Source of the DNA: JASSUD01 sp031963045
Lineage (GTDB): Bacteria > Pseudomonadota > Gammaproteobacteria > Burkholderiales > Burkholderiaceae
Direction of reading: 5' to 3'
Assembly (NCBI GenBank): GCA_031963045.1
Contig: JASSUK010000032.1
Location: 150,370 to 214,369, forward strand
DNA length: 64,000 nucleotides
In this document: one piece after another, positions 16,976 through 25,196 of the stretch
Layout: each line of letters begins with the position of its first letter
Position numbering within the stretch: position 1 is the stretch's first letter
Position numbers and translations under genes: made by a program
Notes under the pieces: generated by a model
What the model was told of the DNA's origin: nothing
What the model saw: only the letters and a program-made list of their open reading frames with translations
Databases searched by the model: none

Positions 16976-17827
16976 ATGAAACTGGAAAAATATTTTCCAC
17001 TCGATACGGTTAAAGACGAGTTCCGGGTCTGGACACAGCTCGCTAAGCCAGAGCTGCGCCTGCCGGCAAACGTCCTTTATATTTGCGAATACGGCTTTAC
17101 TGAAACCCTCAACAACGTCATCGACCACGCTCAGGCGCAGAACCTCATTATTCGAGGCCAACAGGACACTATGTCCACCGTCTTTGAAATCGAAGATGAC
17201 GGTATTGGCGTGTTTGCGAAACTTCGCGCTCACTTCGGGTTGGATTCGGACATCCATGCGCTGATCGAGCTGGTCAAAGGCAAACTCACCGTCGCTCCTG
17301 AGGCACATAGCGGTGAGGGTCTATTTTTTGCCAGCAAGATGTTTGATCGCTTTGTCATTGAGTCGGGAGAATTGTCGGTTTCGTTTACTCATGATCAATG
17401 CGAGGTACGCAACGTAGCGCCTCGCCAGGGGACGCTGATTCAGATGGAGATCGCCAACGATAGCCCCAAGACGGCAGTGCAAGTGTTTAATCATTTCTGC
17501 GATACGGAAGCGTTGATCTTCTACAAAACCCGGTTTTTTATCTCGCTCGCAGCACTCGAAGGCAATTTGATTTCACGTTCGCAGGCCAAGCGGGTAGCAG
17601 TACGGTTTGAGCAATTCAGTGAGGTCGAACTCGACTTTACGGGGGTCGAGAGTTTGGGACAAGCATTCGCTGATGAGCTAGTACGAGTGTGGCCCATCGC
17701 TCACCCACAGACAAAACTACTGGTAGTCAATGCCAACGATACTGTGCTCAAGATGATAAGCCACGTTAAGGGACGGATTGATTTGCCACAACCAATCCCA
17801 GCGAGCGATCTTCAAGAAAAGCAATAA
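16976..17827 (+). CDS. GHKL-type ATPase with C-terminal STAS-like DUF4325 domain
   Basis: A 283-residue soluble protein with two parts. The N-terminal part (about 30-140) is a histidine-kinase-like ATP-binding domain: N-box FTETLNNVIDHA (41-52), G1-type EDDGIGVF (73-80) and a glycine lid around SGEGLFFASKMFD (112-124). The C-terminal part (about 185-265) looks like DUF4325, a STAS-like domain (VELDFTGVESLGQAFADELVRVW). No phospho-acceptor histidine or membrane segment is visible, so it is more like an anti-sigma kinase or regulatory ATPase than a sensor kinase. It follows the integrase remnant and its base composition looks richer in G+C than its neighbours, which suggests transfer. No clear Shine-Dalgarno precedes ATG 16976. 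Function unknown. Confidence 0.75.
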   Translation: MKLEKYFPLDTVKDEFRVWTQLAKPELRLPANVLYICEYGFTETLNNVIDHAQAQNLIIRGQQDTMSTVFEIEDDGIGVFAKLRAHFGLDSDIHALIELVKGKLTVAPEAHSGEGLFFASKMFDRFVIESGELSVSFTHDQCEVRNVAPRQGTLIQMEIANDSPKTAVQVFNHFCDTEALIFYKTRFFISLAALEGNLISRSQAKRVAVRFEQFSEVELDFTGVESLGQAFADELVRVWPIAHPQTKLLVVNANDTVLKMISHVKGRIDLPQPIPASDLQEKQ

Positions 17828-17913
17828 AACCATCCCAAATCAACAGCTTGATCCGATTGTCTCCGTGGAGCTATGGCTGCCTATTTGAGGCAGGCTATAA
17901 ATCCACCACTCAT

Positions 17914-18492
17914 TTATTTGGCTAGTGATTGCTTCCTTTGTGCTAAATAGGCGGGCTGCAATAGATACATCCTGATTGCATCTCGATATTCGCCTTCTAT
18001 AAAAAATTCTTGTAGTAAATCTCCTTCAAACATAAAGCCGCATTTTTTATAGATGTGGATGGCTTTATGGTTTTCTTTATCTACTATGAGATAGAGTTTA
18101 TATAAATTCAATACGCAAAATGCGTAGTTAATCGCTAGCTGTGTGGCTTGTTCGGCGTGGCCTTGGCCTTGATAGGTGGGTTCAATAATGATTTGGAATT
18201 CTGCACGACGGTGGATGTAATTGATTTCCACTAGCTCTACCAGTCCGATCATCACCCCTGCCTGATTTTCGACGATAAAGCGCCGTTCGCCTTGATCATG
18301 GATATGTTTATCGTATAGCTGTACTAACTCAACATAGGCTTCGTAAGGCTCTTCAAACCAGTATGACATAATGCCCTGGTGGTTATTAAGCACATGCACA
18401 AAATGCAGATCGTTACGCTCTAATGGGCGCAAATGAATCATAGGTAGCTTAGAAGCCTGTTCCTTTATCGATAAGCTTGTCATGGTTGTCAT
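17914..18492 (-). CDS. speG: Spermidine N(1)-acetyltransferase SpeG
   Basis: SpeG acetylates spermidine and spermine with acetyl-CoA to prevent polyamine toxicity. It is a GNAT-fold protein. The product keeps long diagnostic stretches: LRPLERNDL, YWFEEPYEAYVEL, YDKHIHDQGERRF, GLVELVEINYIHRRAEFQI, then the acetyl-CoA loop YQGQGHAEQA and LYLIVDKENHKAIHIYKKCGF. Length (192 residues from ATG 18492) is close to the usual 175-185. The frame is open to 18519 and a shorter start at 18441 also exists. Its 5' end overlaps that of divergent birA, so one of the two starts may be placed too far out. It lies just past the tRNA-Met island and may be a recent arrival. Confidence 0.93.
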   Translation of the reverse strand: MTTMTSLSIKEQASKLPMIHLRPLERNDLHFVHVLNNHQGIMSYWFEEPYEAYVELVQLYDKHIHDQGERRFIVENQAGVMIGLVELVEINYIHRRAEFQIIIEPTYQGQGHAEQATQLAINYAFCVLNLYKLYLIVDKENHKAIHIYKKCGFMFEGDLLQEFFIEGEYRDAIRMYLLQPAYLAQRKQSLAK

Positions 18493-19423
18493 ACCGCATT
18501 TCCCCTCAAAATCTGTCAAAAACGTGGATCATCCAAATAACGCATTGCCTATTGCTGCTGGGTGCGAGCGCATCCAGCCCATTGATCCGTATGCACTTTT
18601 GCATCAGCTCACTCCTGCGGCGCGTGCCTATACACTGGAAATGGTAGAGTGCACAGGCTCTACCAACACAGACTTACTTGAGCGTTGGCGTACGCACCCG
18701 GCCTTCAATCAAGCAGTTATACGGTTAGCCTATGAACAAACGGCAGGGCGAGGGCGGCAAGGGCGCAGCTGGCTGGCAAAGCCTGGCGATGCGTTGTTAT
18801 TTTCCATCTCCTGCAGGCTCCCCAAACCCATAGGACATCTTGCGGGGTTGAGCTTGGCCATTGGCACTGCTTTGCTCTCAGGTTTGCGGGCATTTGCGCC
18901 CGTGCTTTCTAAACGGCTCGCGCTCAAATGGCCCAATGATGTGCTGCTCGATCAGAAAAAGCTAGCAGGTATTTTGATAGAAACCGCTCAACACACTCCG
19001 CACAGTACGGATGCCGTTATAGGGATTGGGCTTAACCTGAATCTCCCCTTTATTCCTGAACCCACCTCTACCGAGCAAGGGTTTGTTCCACTTAACCACG
19101 CAGCGTTGAGCCAAATTTTGCCCATAGCCGGTATGACCGATGTTTTTGCAGCGTTGTTGAATTCACTCATCCCCGCACTCGAGCATTTTGGCCAAAAAGG
19201 GTTCGCTCCTTTTTTATCAGCTTGGCTAAAAGACCATGCTTACACAGGGTGTCATGCTTACTTGATAGAACAAGGACAAGAAAAATATAAAGGTTGTGTA
19301 CTGGGAGCGGATGAGCAGGGAAGGTTATTGCTAGAAACCGACACGGGTGTGCAGACTATTGTGAGTGGGGATCTTTCGTTAAGAACGCTCTCTAAGGCAG
19401 AGGAAATAAGCGGTGAGAATTAG
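18482..19423 (+). CDS. birA: Biotin-[acetyl-CoA-carboxylase] ligase (no HTH)
   Basis: BirA activates biotin with ATP and attaches it to the carboxyl carrier protein of acetyl-CoA carboxylase. Motifs are VECTGSTNTDLLERW, GRGRQGRSWLAKPGDALLFS (biotinyl-AMP loop), ALKWPNDVLLDQKKLAGILIE and IGIGLNLNL. The N-terminal DNA-binding domain of the E. coli protein is lacking, as in other Burkholderiaceae. ATG 18482 is the longest start; GTG 18524 is a reasonable alternative. In Burkholderia birA is followed directly by coaX. Here 1.5 kb with two unknown genes and a repeat pair separates them. Confidence 0.95.
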   Translation: MVVIPHFPSKSVKNVDHPNNALPIAAGCERIQPIDPYALLHQLTPAARAYTLEMVECTGSTNTDLLERWRTHPAFNQAVIRLAYEQTAGRGRQGRSWLAKPGDALLFSISCRLPKPIGHLAGLSLAIGTALLSGLRAFAPVLSKRLALKWPNDVLLDQKKLAGILIETAQHTPHSTDAVIGIGLNLNLPFIPEPTSTEQGFVPLNHAALSQILPIAGMTDVFAALLNSLIPALEHFGQKGFAPFLSAWLKDHAYTGCHAYLIEQGQEKYKGCVLGADEQGRLLLETDTGVQTIVSGDLSLRTLSKAEEISGEN

Positions 19424-19671
19424 AATTTAAATATTATTGAGCACGCTTGTACACACAGAAACACGTAGGCATTTTTATACGGATATTTGCCTATCGTTTC
19501 GCTTCAACACGCCTTTTTTCTGATCGCAGCTCCCGCATTTATAGACACACTCTATACTGGATTACAGACGCAATAGGTCTATCCAATACGCATAGTTAAA
19601 GCCTTTAGATTGAATATAAACGTCCATCTGCTTTAACTATTCCCTCTTCAGTTATTGTGTGGAGAAAAATT

Positions 19672-20106
19672 GTGCCAAATCCCTCCGTTCGCTCTCCTAC
19701 TAGTAGCAACAACACTCCACCTCCAGCTGAGTTAACACCGCAGCAGCGCGCCCCGAACCAAAATGAATTTTCTCCCCGAACTAGTTTAGTTTTCTCAGGT
19801 CTGACAACCGGGGCTGGTGTTGTGCTGATGGGGGCGAGTAGGGCATTTATGAATATAGCGGCTAACATATCACAGCCTAACAACACACCAGCAAAACTTA
19901 ACAACCTTTTGTTGCAGAATTGTCTGGCGTTGCTTGGAGTAGGAGGTGGACTTTTAGCCTTTCACGGAGCAAATAGTGTACGGAATATCTGGCGTGCAAT
20001 GCCAGAAACATCTAGCAACCACCATAACAATGACACTGTCCCTCTAGTATCCATGGATGCTAATAGCTCAACCTCTTTGCAAGGAGTAACCGTTGAGCGG
20101 CCGTAA
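19672..20106 (+). CDS. Unknown small membrane protein, Pro/Ser-rich N-terminus
   Basis: Not recognised. The 144-residue product starts with a Pro/Ser/Asn-rich stretch of about 35 residues. Two hydrophobic segments follow (TSLVFSGLTTGAGVVLMGAS and LLLQNCLALLGVGGGLLAFHGA), then a polar tail with histidines and a Ser/Thr-rich end. I chose GTG 19672 because GGAG lies seven bases upstream; the frame is open to 19657. The leader TGTGGAGAAAAAT resembles that of the next gene (TATGGAGAAAATA). Both genes lie inside the birA-coaX pair. The 248 bp before it (19424-19671) hold nothing else. Disordered Ser/Pro N-terminus plus paired membrane segments would fit a secreted host-directed protein, but this is only inference. 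Confidence 0.6.
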   Translation: MPNPSVRSPTSSNNTPPPAELTPQQRAPNQNEFSPRTSLVFSGLTTGAGVVLMGASRAFMNIAANISQPNNTPAKLNNLLLQNCLALLGVGGGLLAFHGANSVRNIWRAMPETSSNHHNNDTVPLVSMDANSSTSLQGVTVERP

Positions 20107-20190
20107 TATATGCAATATGTTTTTCCAGTAAATATAACGTGTTTATATTCTTTAACTGCCGACACACTTAGTCATAGTATGGAGAAAATA

Positions 20191-20652
20191 ATGGATCCTA
20201 GTGCCCTTCATCAATATTCTCATTCAGCCAATGCAAGCTCTGATAACGCTTTAACAACTCTAACTACACCGAATTCTATACGCCAGAATATCAGCTCTTC
20301 GACAATACACTCACTTAAAATAGGCGCTGGAATATTAGGTGGTATCTTAGCTATAGCATCAAGCGCACCAAAGTTAGCGGGGATAGATGCTGCGGAAAAC
20401 TTTGCGAAGCAAGTTGGGCCTTTTGGGAAAGCAATATTTGATGCCACGGGGATGGCTAGTGAGCGGATTGTTCCTGGACTAACTGTAGCAGCGGGTGCGG
20501 GTGCAATCGCCTATGCTAGTTATCTATGGTATGTCGGGCCTAAAAAAACTGATGCTGGCGCAGTGGAACCACATGAATTAGAAGAGGTTGTGGTTGGGCG
20601 AGGGCGGGAGCTTCCGGCATTACCTGAGGCAGCCTATTTACCTAATCGTTAG
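20191..20652 (+). CDS. Unknown small membrane protein, second of a pair
   Basis: Not recognised. 153 residues from ATG 20191, which has GGAG seven bases upstream; the frame is open to 20110. The N-terminal 45 residues are Ser/Asn/Thr-rich. Two hydrophobic Gly/Ala-rich segments follow (LKIGAGILGGILAIASSAPK and VPGLTVAAGAGAIAYASYLW) and then an acidic tail (HELEEVVVGRGRELPALPEA). Layout, spacing of the hydrophobic segments and leader sequence match the gene just upstream, although the sequences themselves are only loosely alike. The two could be distant duplicates. A phage holin-like role is an alternative, but no phage genes accompany them. Confidence 0.6.
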   Translation: MDPSALHQYSHSANASSDNALTTLTTPNSIRQNISSSTIHSLKIGAGILGGILAIASSAPKLAGIDAAENFAKQVGPFGKAIFDATGMASERIVPGLTVAAGAGAIAYASYLWYVGPKKTDAGAVEPHELEEVVVGRGRELPALPEAAYLPNR

Positions 20653-20718
20653 ACCAAGATTAGTGTGCTACTGTGCATTCCTGCTTATTATGGAGCGATG
20701 CTTATAAATCGGCGGTGT

Positions 20719-20840
20719 GCGTGTTGGGGTTCCTTCGTCACCACCAACTTACCATTCTAAAACTTGCATATGTATGTTAAAAGCGATGATTACACGTTGG
20801 TGGTAGGCATGTTGGGGTTCGTGCCTCACCGCCAACCTAC
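20719..20840 (+). repeat. Two REP units in direct orientation
   Basis: Units at 20719-20752 and 20807-20840, both reading GTTGGGGTTC... to CCAAC(T/C)TAC, lie 54 bases apart. They fill the 242-bp space between the second unknown gene and coaX. Unlike the other paired copies they point the same way. Confidence 0.75.
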
Positions 20841-20894
20841 ATTAATAAAAATTGCTTAGGCCTTTTTTTAATTTCATTTTTCGCTTGTTTCTTT

Positions 20895-21833
20895 ATGCCT
20901 GCTTCTGCATCTACATGTTATTTATTGATCGATGCTGGTAATAGTGCAGTTAAATGGGCGCTTACTAGGCCTGGTCTTACGCTGGAAGCATTGCATATAG
21001 CGCTTCGCGACTCGCCTGACCGCGATGAGATTTTCTTTGCGGCAGGGGTGTTTGCTCATACGCTATCTAAAGCACTTCCTTCCCCCATTGATAATATGCT
21101 TTCTAACGCCCCTAATTGGGGTGATCTCCCTGAGCCTGCTAGTGTATGGATCAGCAATGTTGCAGGAGAAGCAGTCGCACAGCGCCTTGCACAATGGGTA
21201 GACCAATATTGGCCTGGAATTACCCAACACCGTATTCATGCGCAAGCACAGCAGTGCGGTGTAACGAATGGCTATCATCGCCCCCAACAGTTAGGCAGTG
21301 ATCGTTGGGCTAGTTTGATCGGTGCGCATGCGGCTTACCCTGGAGAGGCCATGCTCATTGCTACGCTGGGTACGGCAACTACTTTAGAAGCGCTGGATGC
21401 CAGCGGCAGATTTATCGGGGGCCTTATTGGGCCAGGCGCAGCCAGCGCATTACACGCGCTGACACAAAGTGCGGCACAGCTCCCTGATCCACATACTTTT
21501 CCTCCCCTCCAGCCTTCTGCTTCAAACTCCGAAACACCCCTCCCACCTTCTTTTTTTGCGCTCGATACGGTTACTGCGCTACAAGAAGGCCAATGGCTAG
21601 CTCAAGCTGGTTTTATCGAGCGGGGGTGGCAAAGTGTCTGTGCGCATTTCAATATTCCTCCCCCCTCTGTCTCTGTACAAACACCATCACCTCTACGCTG
21701 CTTATTAAGCGGAGGCGCAGCACCACAAGTAGCTCCTCGCTTAACTATCCCCCACACCTATCACCCGCACCTTGTTTTGCAAGGTTTGGCGGTGATGGCG
21801 TTTGAATCCAAAGCGCACCACCTCCCCCTTTAA
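20895..21833 (+). CDS. coaX: Type III pantothenate kinase
   Basis: CoaX phosphorylates pantothenate, the first committed step of coenzyme A synthesis, without the feedback inhibition seen in CoaA. The 312-residue protein has the ASKHA-fold motifs LLIDAGNSAVKWAL (phosphate 1), WISNVAGEAVAQRL, QLGSDRWASLIGAHA, IATLGTATTLEALDASGRFIGG (phosphate 2 region) and LLSGGAAPQVA. A Pro/Ser-rich insertion around 200-220 is longer than usual. The normal upstream partner birA is 1.5 kb away, behind inserted genes. Confidence 0.93.
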   Translation: MPASASTCYLLIDAGNSAVKWALTRPGLTLEALHIALRDSPDRDEIFFAAGVFAHTLSKALPSPIDNMLSNAPNWGDLPEPASVWISNVAGEAVAQRLAQWVDQYWPGITQHRIHAQAQQCGVTNGYHRPQQLGSDRWASLIGAHAAYPGEAMLIATLGTATTLEALDASGRFIGGLIGPGAASALHALTQSAAQLPDPHTFPPLQPSASNSETPLPPSFFALDTVTALQEGQWLAQAGFIERGWQSVCAHFNIPPPSVSVQTPSPLRCLLSGGAAPQVAPRLTIPHTYHPHLVLQGLAVMAFESKAHHLPL

Positions 21834-22044
21834 AAACCCATTTCTATTGGCATTTTTACGCAAAAACAAACTCTGTTTCGTTTTTAAAATGTAGGAAATT
21901 CTCAATAGTGCAACACTATGAATCAAATGGAAGTGTACATATAGGGTTAGAAAAATCAGTAAAAGATAGATAACCATGTACACCCAGATGAAATGACATC
22001 GCTGTGCGTAGCGCGTCTAATAAGGGCTCAAGAAGGGGAATAGA

Positions 22045-23682
22045 ATGAGCATGGGGGTGGTATCAAATGGAAATGCGTCATTGCTAACAACCGCCGTAAA
22101 CACGAGTGGAAGTAATGCAAAAATGAGAAACTATAAATCACTTTCCTTATTTATTTCAGGGCTTGTTGCCAATAATAATAAAGTGCGCCACTCAGCCCCT
22201 TCGCTTACTTCATCCTCAACAACCAGCACATTGTCACAATCTGTTTATTCTGAATTCTGGGACAAAAATGAAAATAGCCCAGGGCTTTTCACTAAATTTA
22301 AAAATAGGCTATCGAGTCCGGGCGGCTCGATCTCTCTGCCTACTCCACCATCAACTGCCAGCGAATCGTCAAATTTAACCGGTGTAAGCTACAACCTTGC
22401 CAGCAGTATTAAATCAGGAAAAAGCCCTGTTCAGTCTGTATTCTCGGCCAAGAGTGAAAATAGCCCAGGGCCTTTAACTAAACTTAAAAATGGGCTATCG
22501 GGTCTGCGTGACTCAGTCTCTCTGCCTATTCCGCCATTAACTACCAGCAAATCGTCAAATTCAACCGGTATAAGCTTCTGCCCTGGCCGCAGTATTGAAA
22601 AAGAACTAAGCCCTGTTCAGTCTGAATTCTCAGACAAAAAAAGTAATATAGAAAATAGCCGTAATTTAAAAAATTTATCGACACCTCCTCCGGGTGGAGA
22701 TACTTCAAAAGTTTCTCCTCAGTATGTATTTAATTTTGTGATAGAAGAAACTGTTTTGAGAGATCCTAAGTTAGGAGGACGCGTTCGACATATTCCTAAA
22801 TCATTAAATTGCTACACGGATAGAAGCGACTCCTCTGACATACCAAACGCAGAGGATAAGAAAATATTTTCTGCAATGATGGAAGAAAATGGCAATAATC
22901 TTTCAAAGACTGTTGAAAAATTTAATAAATTTCAATCTCAAGATATAGAAGATAGAAAAACATTTTCTGCAATGATGAAAGAAAATAACTACGACCTTTC
23001 AAAGACTGTTGAAGAATTTGGTAAATTTCAATCTCAAAATATAGAAGATAGAAAAACATTTTCTGCAATGATGAAAGAAAATGACTACGACCTTTCAAAG
23101 ACTGTTGAAGAATTTGGTAAATTTCAATCTCAAGATGTAGAAGATAGAAAAATATTTTCTGCAATGATGAAAGAAAATGACTACAATCTTTCAAAGACTG
23201 TTGAAGAATTTAATAAATTTCAATCTCAATACACAGAACAAACAAATTCAATAAAATATCTTAAAGAGATTCGAGAATTAATAGGCGAACCAGAAAAAAG
23301 CATAGAAATAACAAAAAATTTATCGAAAAATAAAAATTCATTTGAACTAAAAGAATTGGTAGATTATTTAAAAGAAATTAAAAAACTAGAAGACACTAAA
23401 ACAGCCAAATTTAACTATATACTCATGCTATTTGAAAATGGAATAACAAACGACCCAGAAAAGCTCAAACAAATAATAGAAAAACAGAAACAAACCATAA
23501 AACGATTGTCGAATGAAAAAAAACTAAGCTTTATGCCAGAAGTTATTTCTGAAAAAAATTCTGGCATGGTCGATAAATTAGAGCTACCCGATATTCATCT
23601 TGCCAAAAAAAATGTCGGGCAGTACTTATCAACCATTGTAAGCGCTGTACGACATTTTTTCGGTAAGACCTCTGTCTTATAA
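22045..23682 (+). CDS. Unknown repeat-containing protein, candidate secreted effector
   Basis: Not recognised as a whole. 545 residues, low-GC, rich in Ser, Asn and Lys. The N-terminal 75 residues are Ser/Thr-rich and disordered. Two imperfect 62-residue repeats, each starting ENSPG, follow at about 76-137 and 138-199. Four tandem 32-residue repeats (pattern EDRKTFSAMMKENxYDLSKT) occupy about 269-396. They are helical in character, and their spacing of acidic and hydrophobic residues resembles short eukaryotic-like helical repeats. The C-terminal 150 residues are Lys/Glu-rich and coiled-coil-like. ATG 22045 has AGAAGGGG seven bases upstream. No signal peptide. The repeats, composition and nearby T3SS make it a candidate effector, by inference only. 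Confidence 0.7.
   Translation: MSMGVVSNGNASLLTTAVNTSGSNAKMRNYKSLSLFISGLVANNNKVRHSAPSLTSSSTTSTLSQSVYSEFWDKNENSPGLFTKFKNRLSSPGGSISLPTPPSTASESSNLTGVSYNLASSIKSGKSPVQSVFSAKSENSPGPLTKLKNGLSGLRDSVSLPIPPLTTSKSSNSTGISFCPGRSIEKELSPVQSEFSDKKSNIENSRNLKNLSTPPPGGDTSKVSPQYVFNFVIEETVLRDPKLGGRVRHIPKSLNCYTDRSDSSDIPNAEDKKIFSAMMEENGNNLSKTVEKFNKFQSQDIEDRKTFSAMMKENNYDLSKTVEEFGKFQSQNIEDRKTFSAMMKENDYDLSKTVEEFGKFQSQDVEDRKIFSAMMKENDYNLSKTVEEFNKFQSQYTEQTNSIKYLKEIRELIGEPEKSIEITKNLSKNKNSFELKELVDYLKEIKKLEDTKTAKFNYILMLFENGITNDPEKLKQIIEKQKQTIKRLSNEKKLSFMPEVISEKNSGMVDKLELPDIHLAKKNVGQYLSTIVSAVRHFFGKTSVL
22849..23232 (+). repeat. Four tandem 96-bp repeats inside the unknown gene
   Basis: Units start at 22849, 22945, 23041 and 23137. 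Units 2 and 3 are almost identical in DNA as well as protein; units 1 and 4 are more diverged. High DNA identity implies recent duplication or homogenisation, and copy number probably varies between strains. Confidence 0.9.
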
Positions 23683-23740
23683 ATTTAAAATAGGGTATGA
23701 CTTTACAGAAAAAGTACCTGTATATTTTTTGCTATTCAAT

Positions 23741-25105
23741 TCAATCATTTTTACGTCGCATAGACCCCGCAATCAAATCAAACCGAAATAAACGGCACTC
23801 TAGCGGGCCGTTAAAAAGCGGGGTTTTTAGTGCTTCTCTTAAACGCAATTTTCCAGGTAAACGTCGGTCTGGCGTAAGAATGCAGGCGCGCCAGCCTGCG
23901 AAGCGCTGCTTAAGTGCATCACCCAAGTCTTTGAAAAATTCAAAATCGTCAGGAGCTTGTGCATTTTCTAAAGCAGCAGGCTCGGATAACCGTGTGCGGT
24001 AGTGTGGGCTTTGCTCTTGGGGGCGAAATCGGTCTTCTCGCCGGCCTCTTTCTGAATTAGACGCACGTTCGCCACGCACTTCAATACGCTCTCCATAGGG
24101 AGGGTTCATTACGATGATGCCTGGGGTCGTGCTAGGCGGGGTTATTTTTCTTGCATCTAGCGCAGTAAGTGGCAAAGCAGGGAGGCCTGCTCGGGAGAGG
24201 TTTGCGCGCGTGATGGCTAGCATCTCTGTAGAAATATCACTACCTGAAATACCCAGACTTTCTACGAGCTCACGACCTGGCCTGTTGATAATGTTGCGAT
24301 ACGCTTCTTGTGCAGGAATTTTGATGGAGCGCCATGCTGATCCATCAAAAGGCGCTAGGTTTTCAAAACCAAAAGAGCGGTGTGCACCAGGAGCGAGATT
24401 CAGTGCCATTTGTGCTGCTTCAGCGAGGAAGGTGCCGCTACCGCACATAGGATCATATAGAGCGGTTCCTGGCCTCCAGCCGCTGAGTCGTATAATTCCT
24501 GCGGCTAAATTTTCGCGTAAAGGCGCGGCCCCTTTGTCTAGGCGCCAGCCACGTTTAAATAGAGAATCTCCTGAGGTATCGAGGTAAAGTGTGCAGATGG
24601 TGTCGCTTAGAAAAACGAAAATACGTACATCGGGTTCATAGGTATTGACGCTGGGGCGCTGCCCTGTTTTTTCACGAAAGCGATCGCATACGGCATCTTT
24701 TACCCGCAAAGTGGCGAAGTCTAAGCTGCGTAATGGCGATCTTATGGCACTCATATGCACACGCAAGGTGTGCTGCGGTGTAAACCAAGCTTCCCATTCT
24801 TGTGCAAGTGCGAAGTCAAAAATATCCTCCTCACTCTCGTAGGGTTGCTCACCCAGCTTGAGTAATACCCGACTTGCTATACGGGAGTGCAGATTCAACT
24901 GCATAGCAGCTTCCCAGCGCCCTTTGCAATGCACGCCACCAGAGACGGTTTGGCCTATTTTTAAACGGCTAAAAGAGTTGCCTGCTTTGGAAGTGGAGGC
25001 ACCCGACGCATGAGGCGACAAACCTGCTGCAATCTCATTTAACTCCTCAGACAACACAGATTCCAACCCACTAGGGCAGGAGACAAAAAAATCAAATAGC
25101 GACAT
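23741..25105 (-). CDS. THUMP-domain 23S rRNA methyltransferase (RlmL/RlmK-N type)
   Basis: A SAM-dependent RNA N2-guanine methyltransferase resembling the N-terminal half of RlmL (m2G2445 of 23S rRNA). The 454 residues start with a ferredoxin-like/THUMP region (FVSCPSGLESVLSEEL... to LHSRIASRVLLKLGEQP). After it come the substrate-binding segment RGWRLDKGAAPLRENLAAGII, the SAM-binding YDPMCGSGTFLAEAA and the catalytic NPPYGERI. An Arg/Glu/Ser-rich low-complexity insertion follows the catalytic motif and is atypical. I chose ATG 25105 (MSLFDFFVSCP); the frame extends to a GTG at 25138. The RlmK half is absent, as in other Burkholderiaceae. Confidence 0.9.
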   Translation of the reverse strand: MSLFDFFVSCPSGLESVLSEELNEIAAGLSPHASGASTSKAGNSFSRLKIGQTVSGGVHCKGRWEAAMQLNLHSRIASRVLLKLGEQPYESEEDIFDFALAQEWEAWFTPQHTLRVHMSAIRSPLRSLDFATLRVKDAVCDRFREKTGQRPSVNTYEPDVRIFVFLSDTICTLYLDTSGDSLFKRGWRLDKGAAPLRENLAAGIIRLSGWRPGTALYDPMCGSGTFLAEAAQMALNLAPGAHRSFGFENLAPFDGSAWRSIKIPAQEAYRNIINRPGRELVESLGISGSDISTEMLAITRANLSRAGLPALPLTALDARKITPPSTTPGIIVMNPPYGERIEVRGERASNSERGRREDRFRPQEQSPHYRTRLSEPAALENAQAPDDFEFFKDLGDALKQRFAGWRACILTPDRRLPGKLRLREALKTPLFNGPLECRLFRFDLIAGSMRRKND

Positions 25106-25161
25106 GAAAGGAGACTCGAAAGAGAGATAAAAATGCACGCAGGGCTTGCAGTGTGTTTGTA

Positions 25162-25183
25162 GGGTGAGGTTTGTACCTCACCC
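25162..25183. terminator. Perfect 9-bp hairpin after mnmA
   Basis: GGGTGAGGT and ACCTCACCC pair around TTGT in the 91 bp between mnmA and the methyltransferase gene. The flanks (GTAGGGTGAGG, CCCGAACCC) look like a degenerate REP unit. Confidence 0.5.
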
Positions 25184-25196
25184 GAACCCATGAGGG

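Noticed and set aside
19498..19525. Possible hrp_II-type box (TTCG-N16-TTCT) upstream of the first unknown small gene
   Set aside because: Only one half matches the TTCG-N16-TTCG pattern and nothing similar precedes the T3SS operon.
22849..23232. Regular 96-bp repeats, considered as a CRISPR-like array
   Set aside because: They are contiguous without spacers and stay in frame within one long coding sequence; they are protein repeats.
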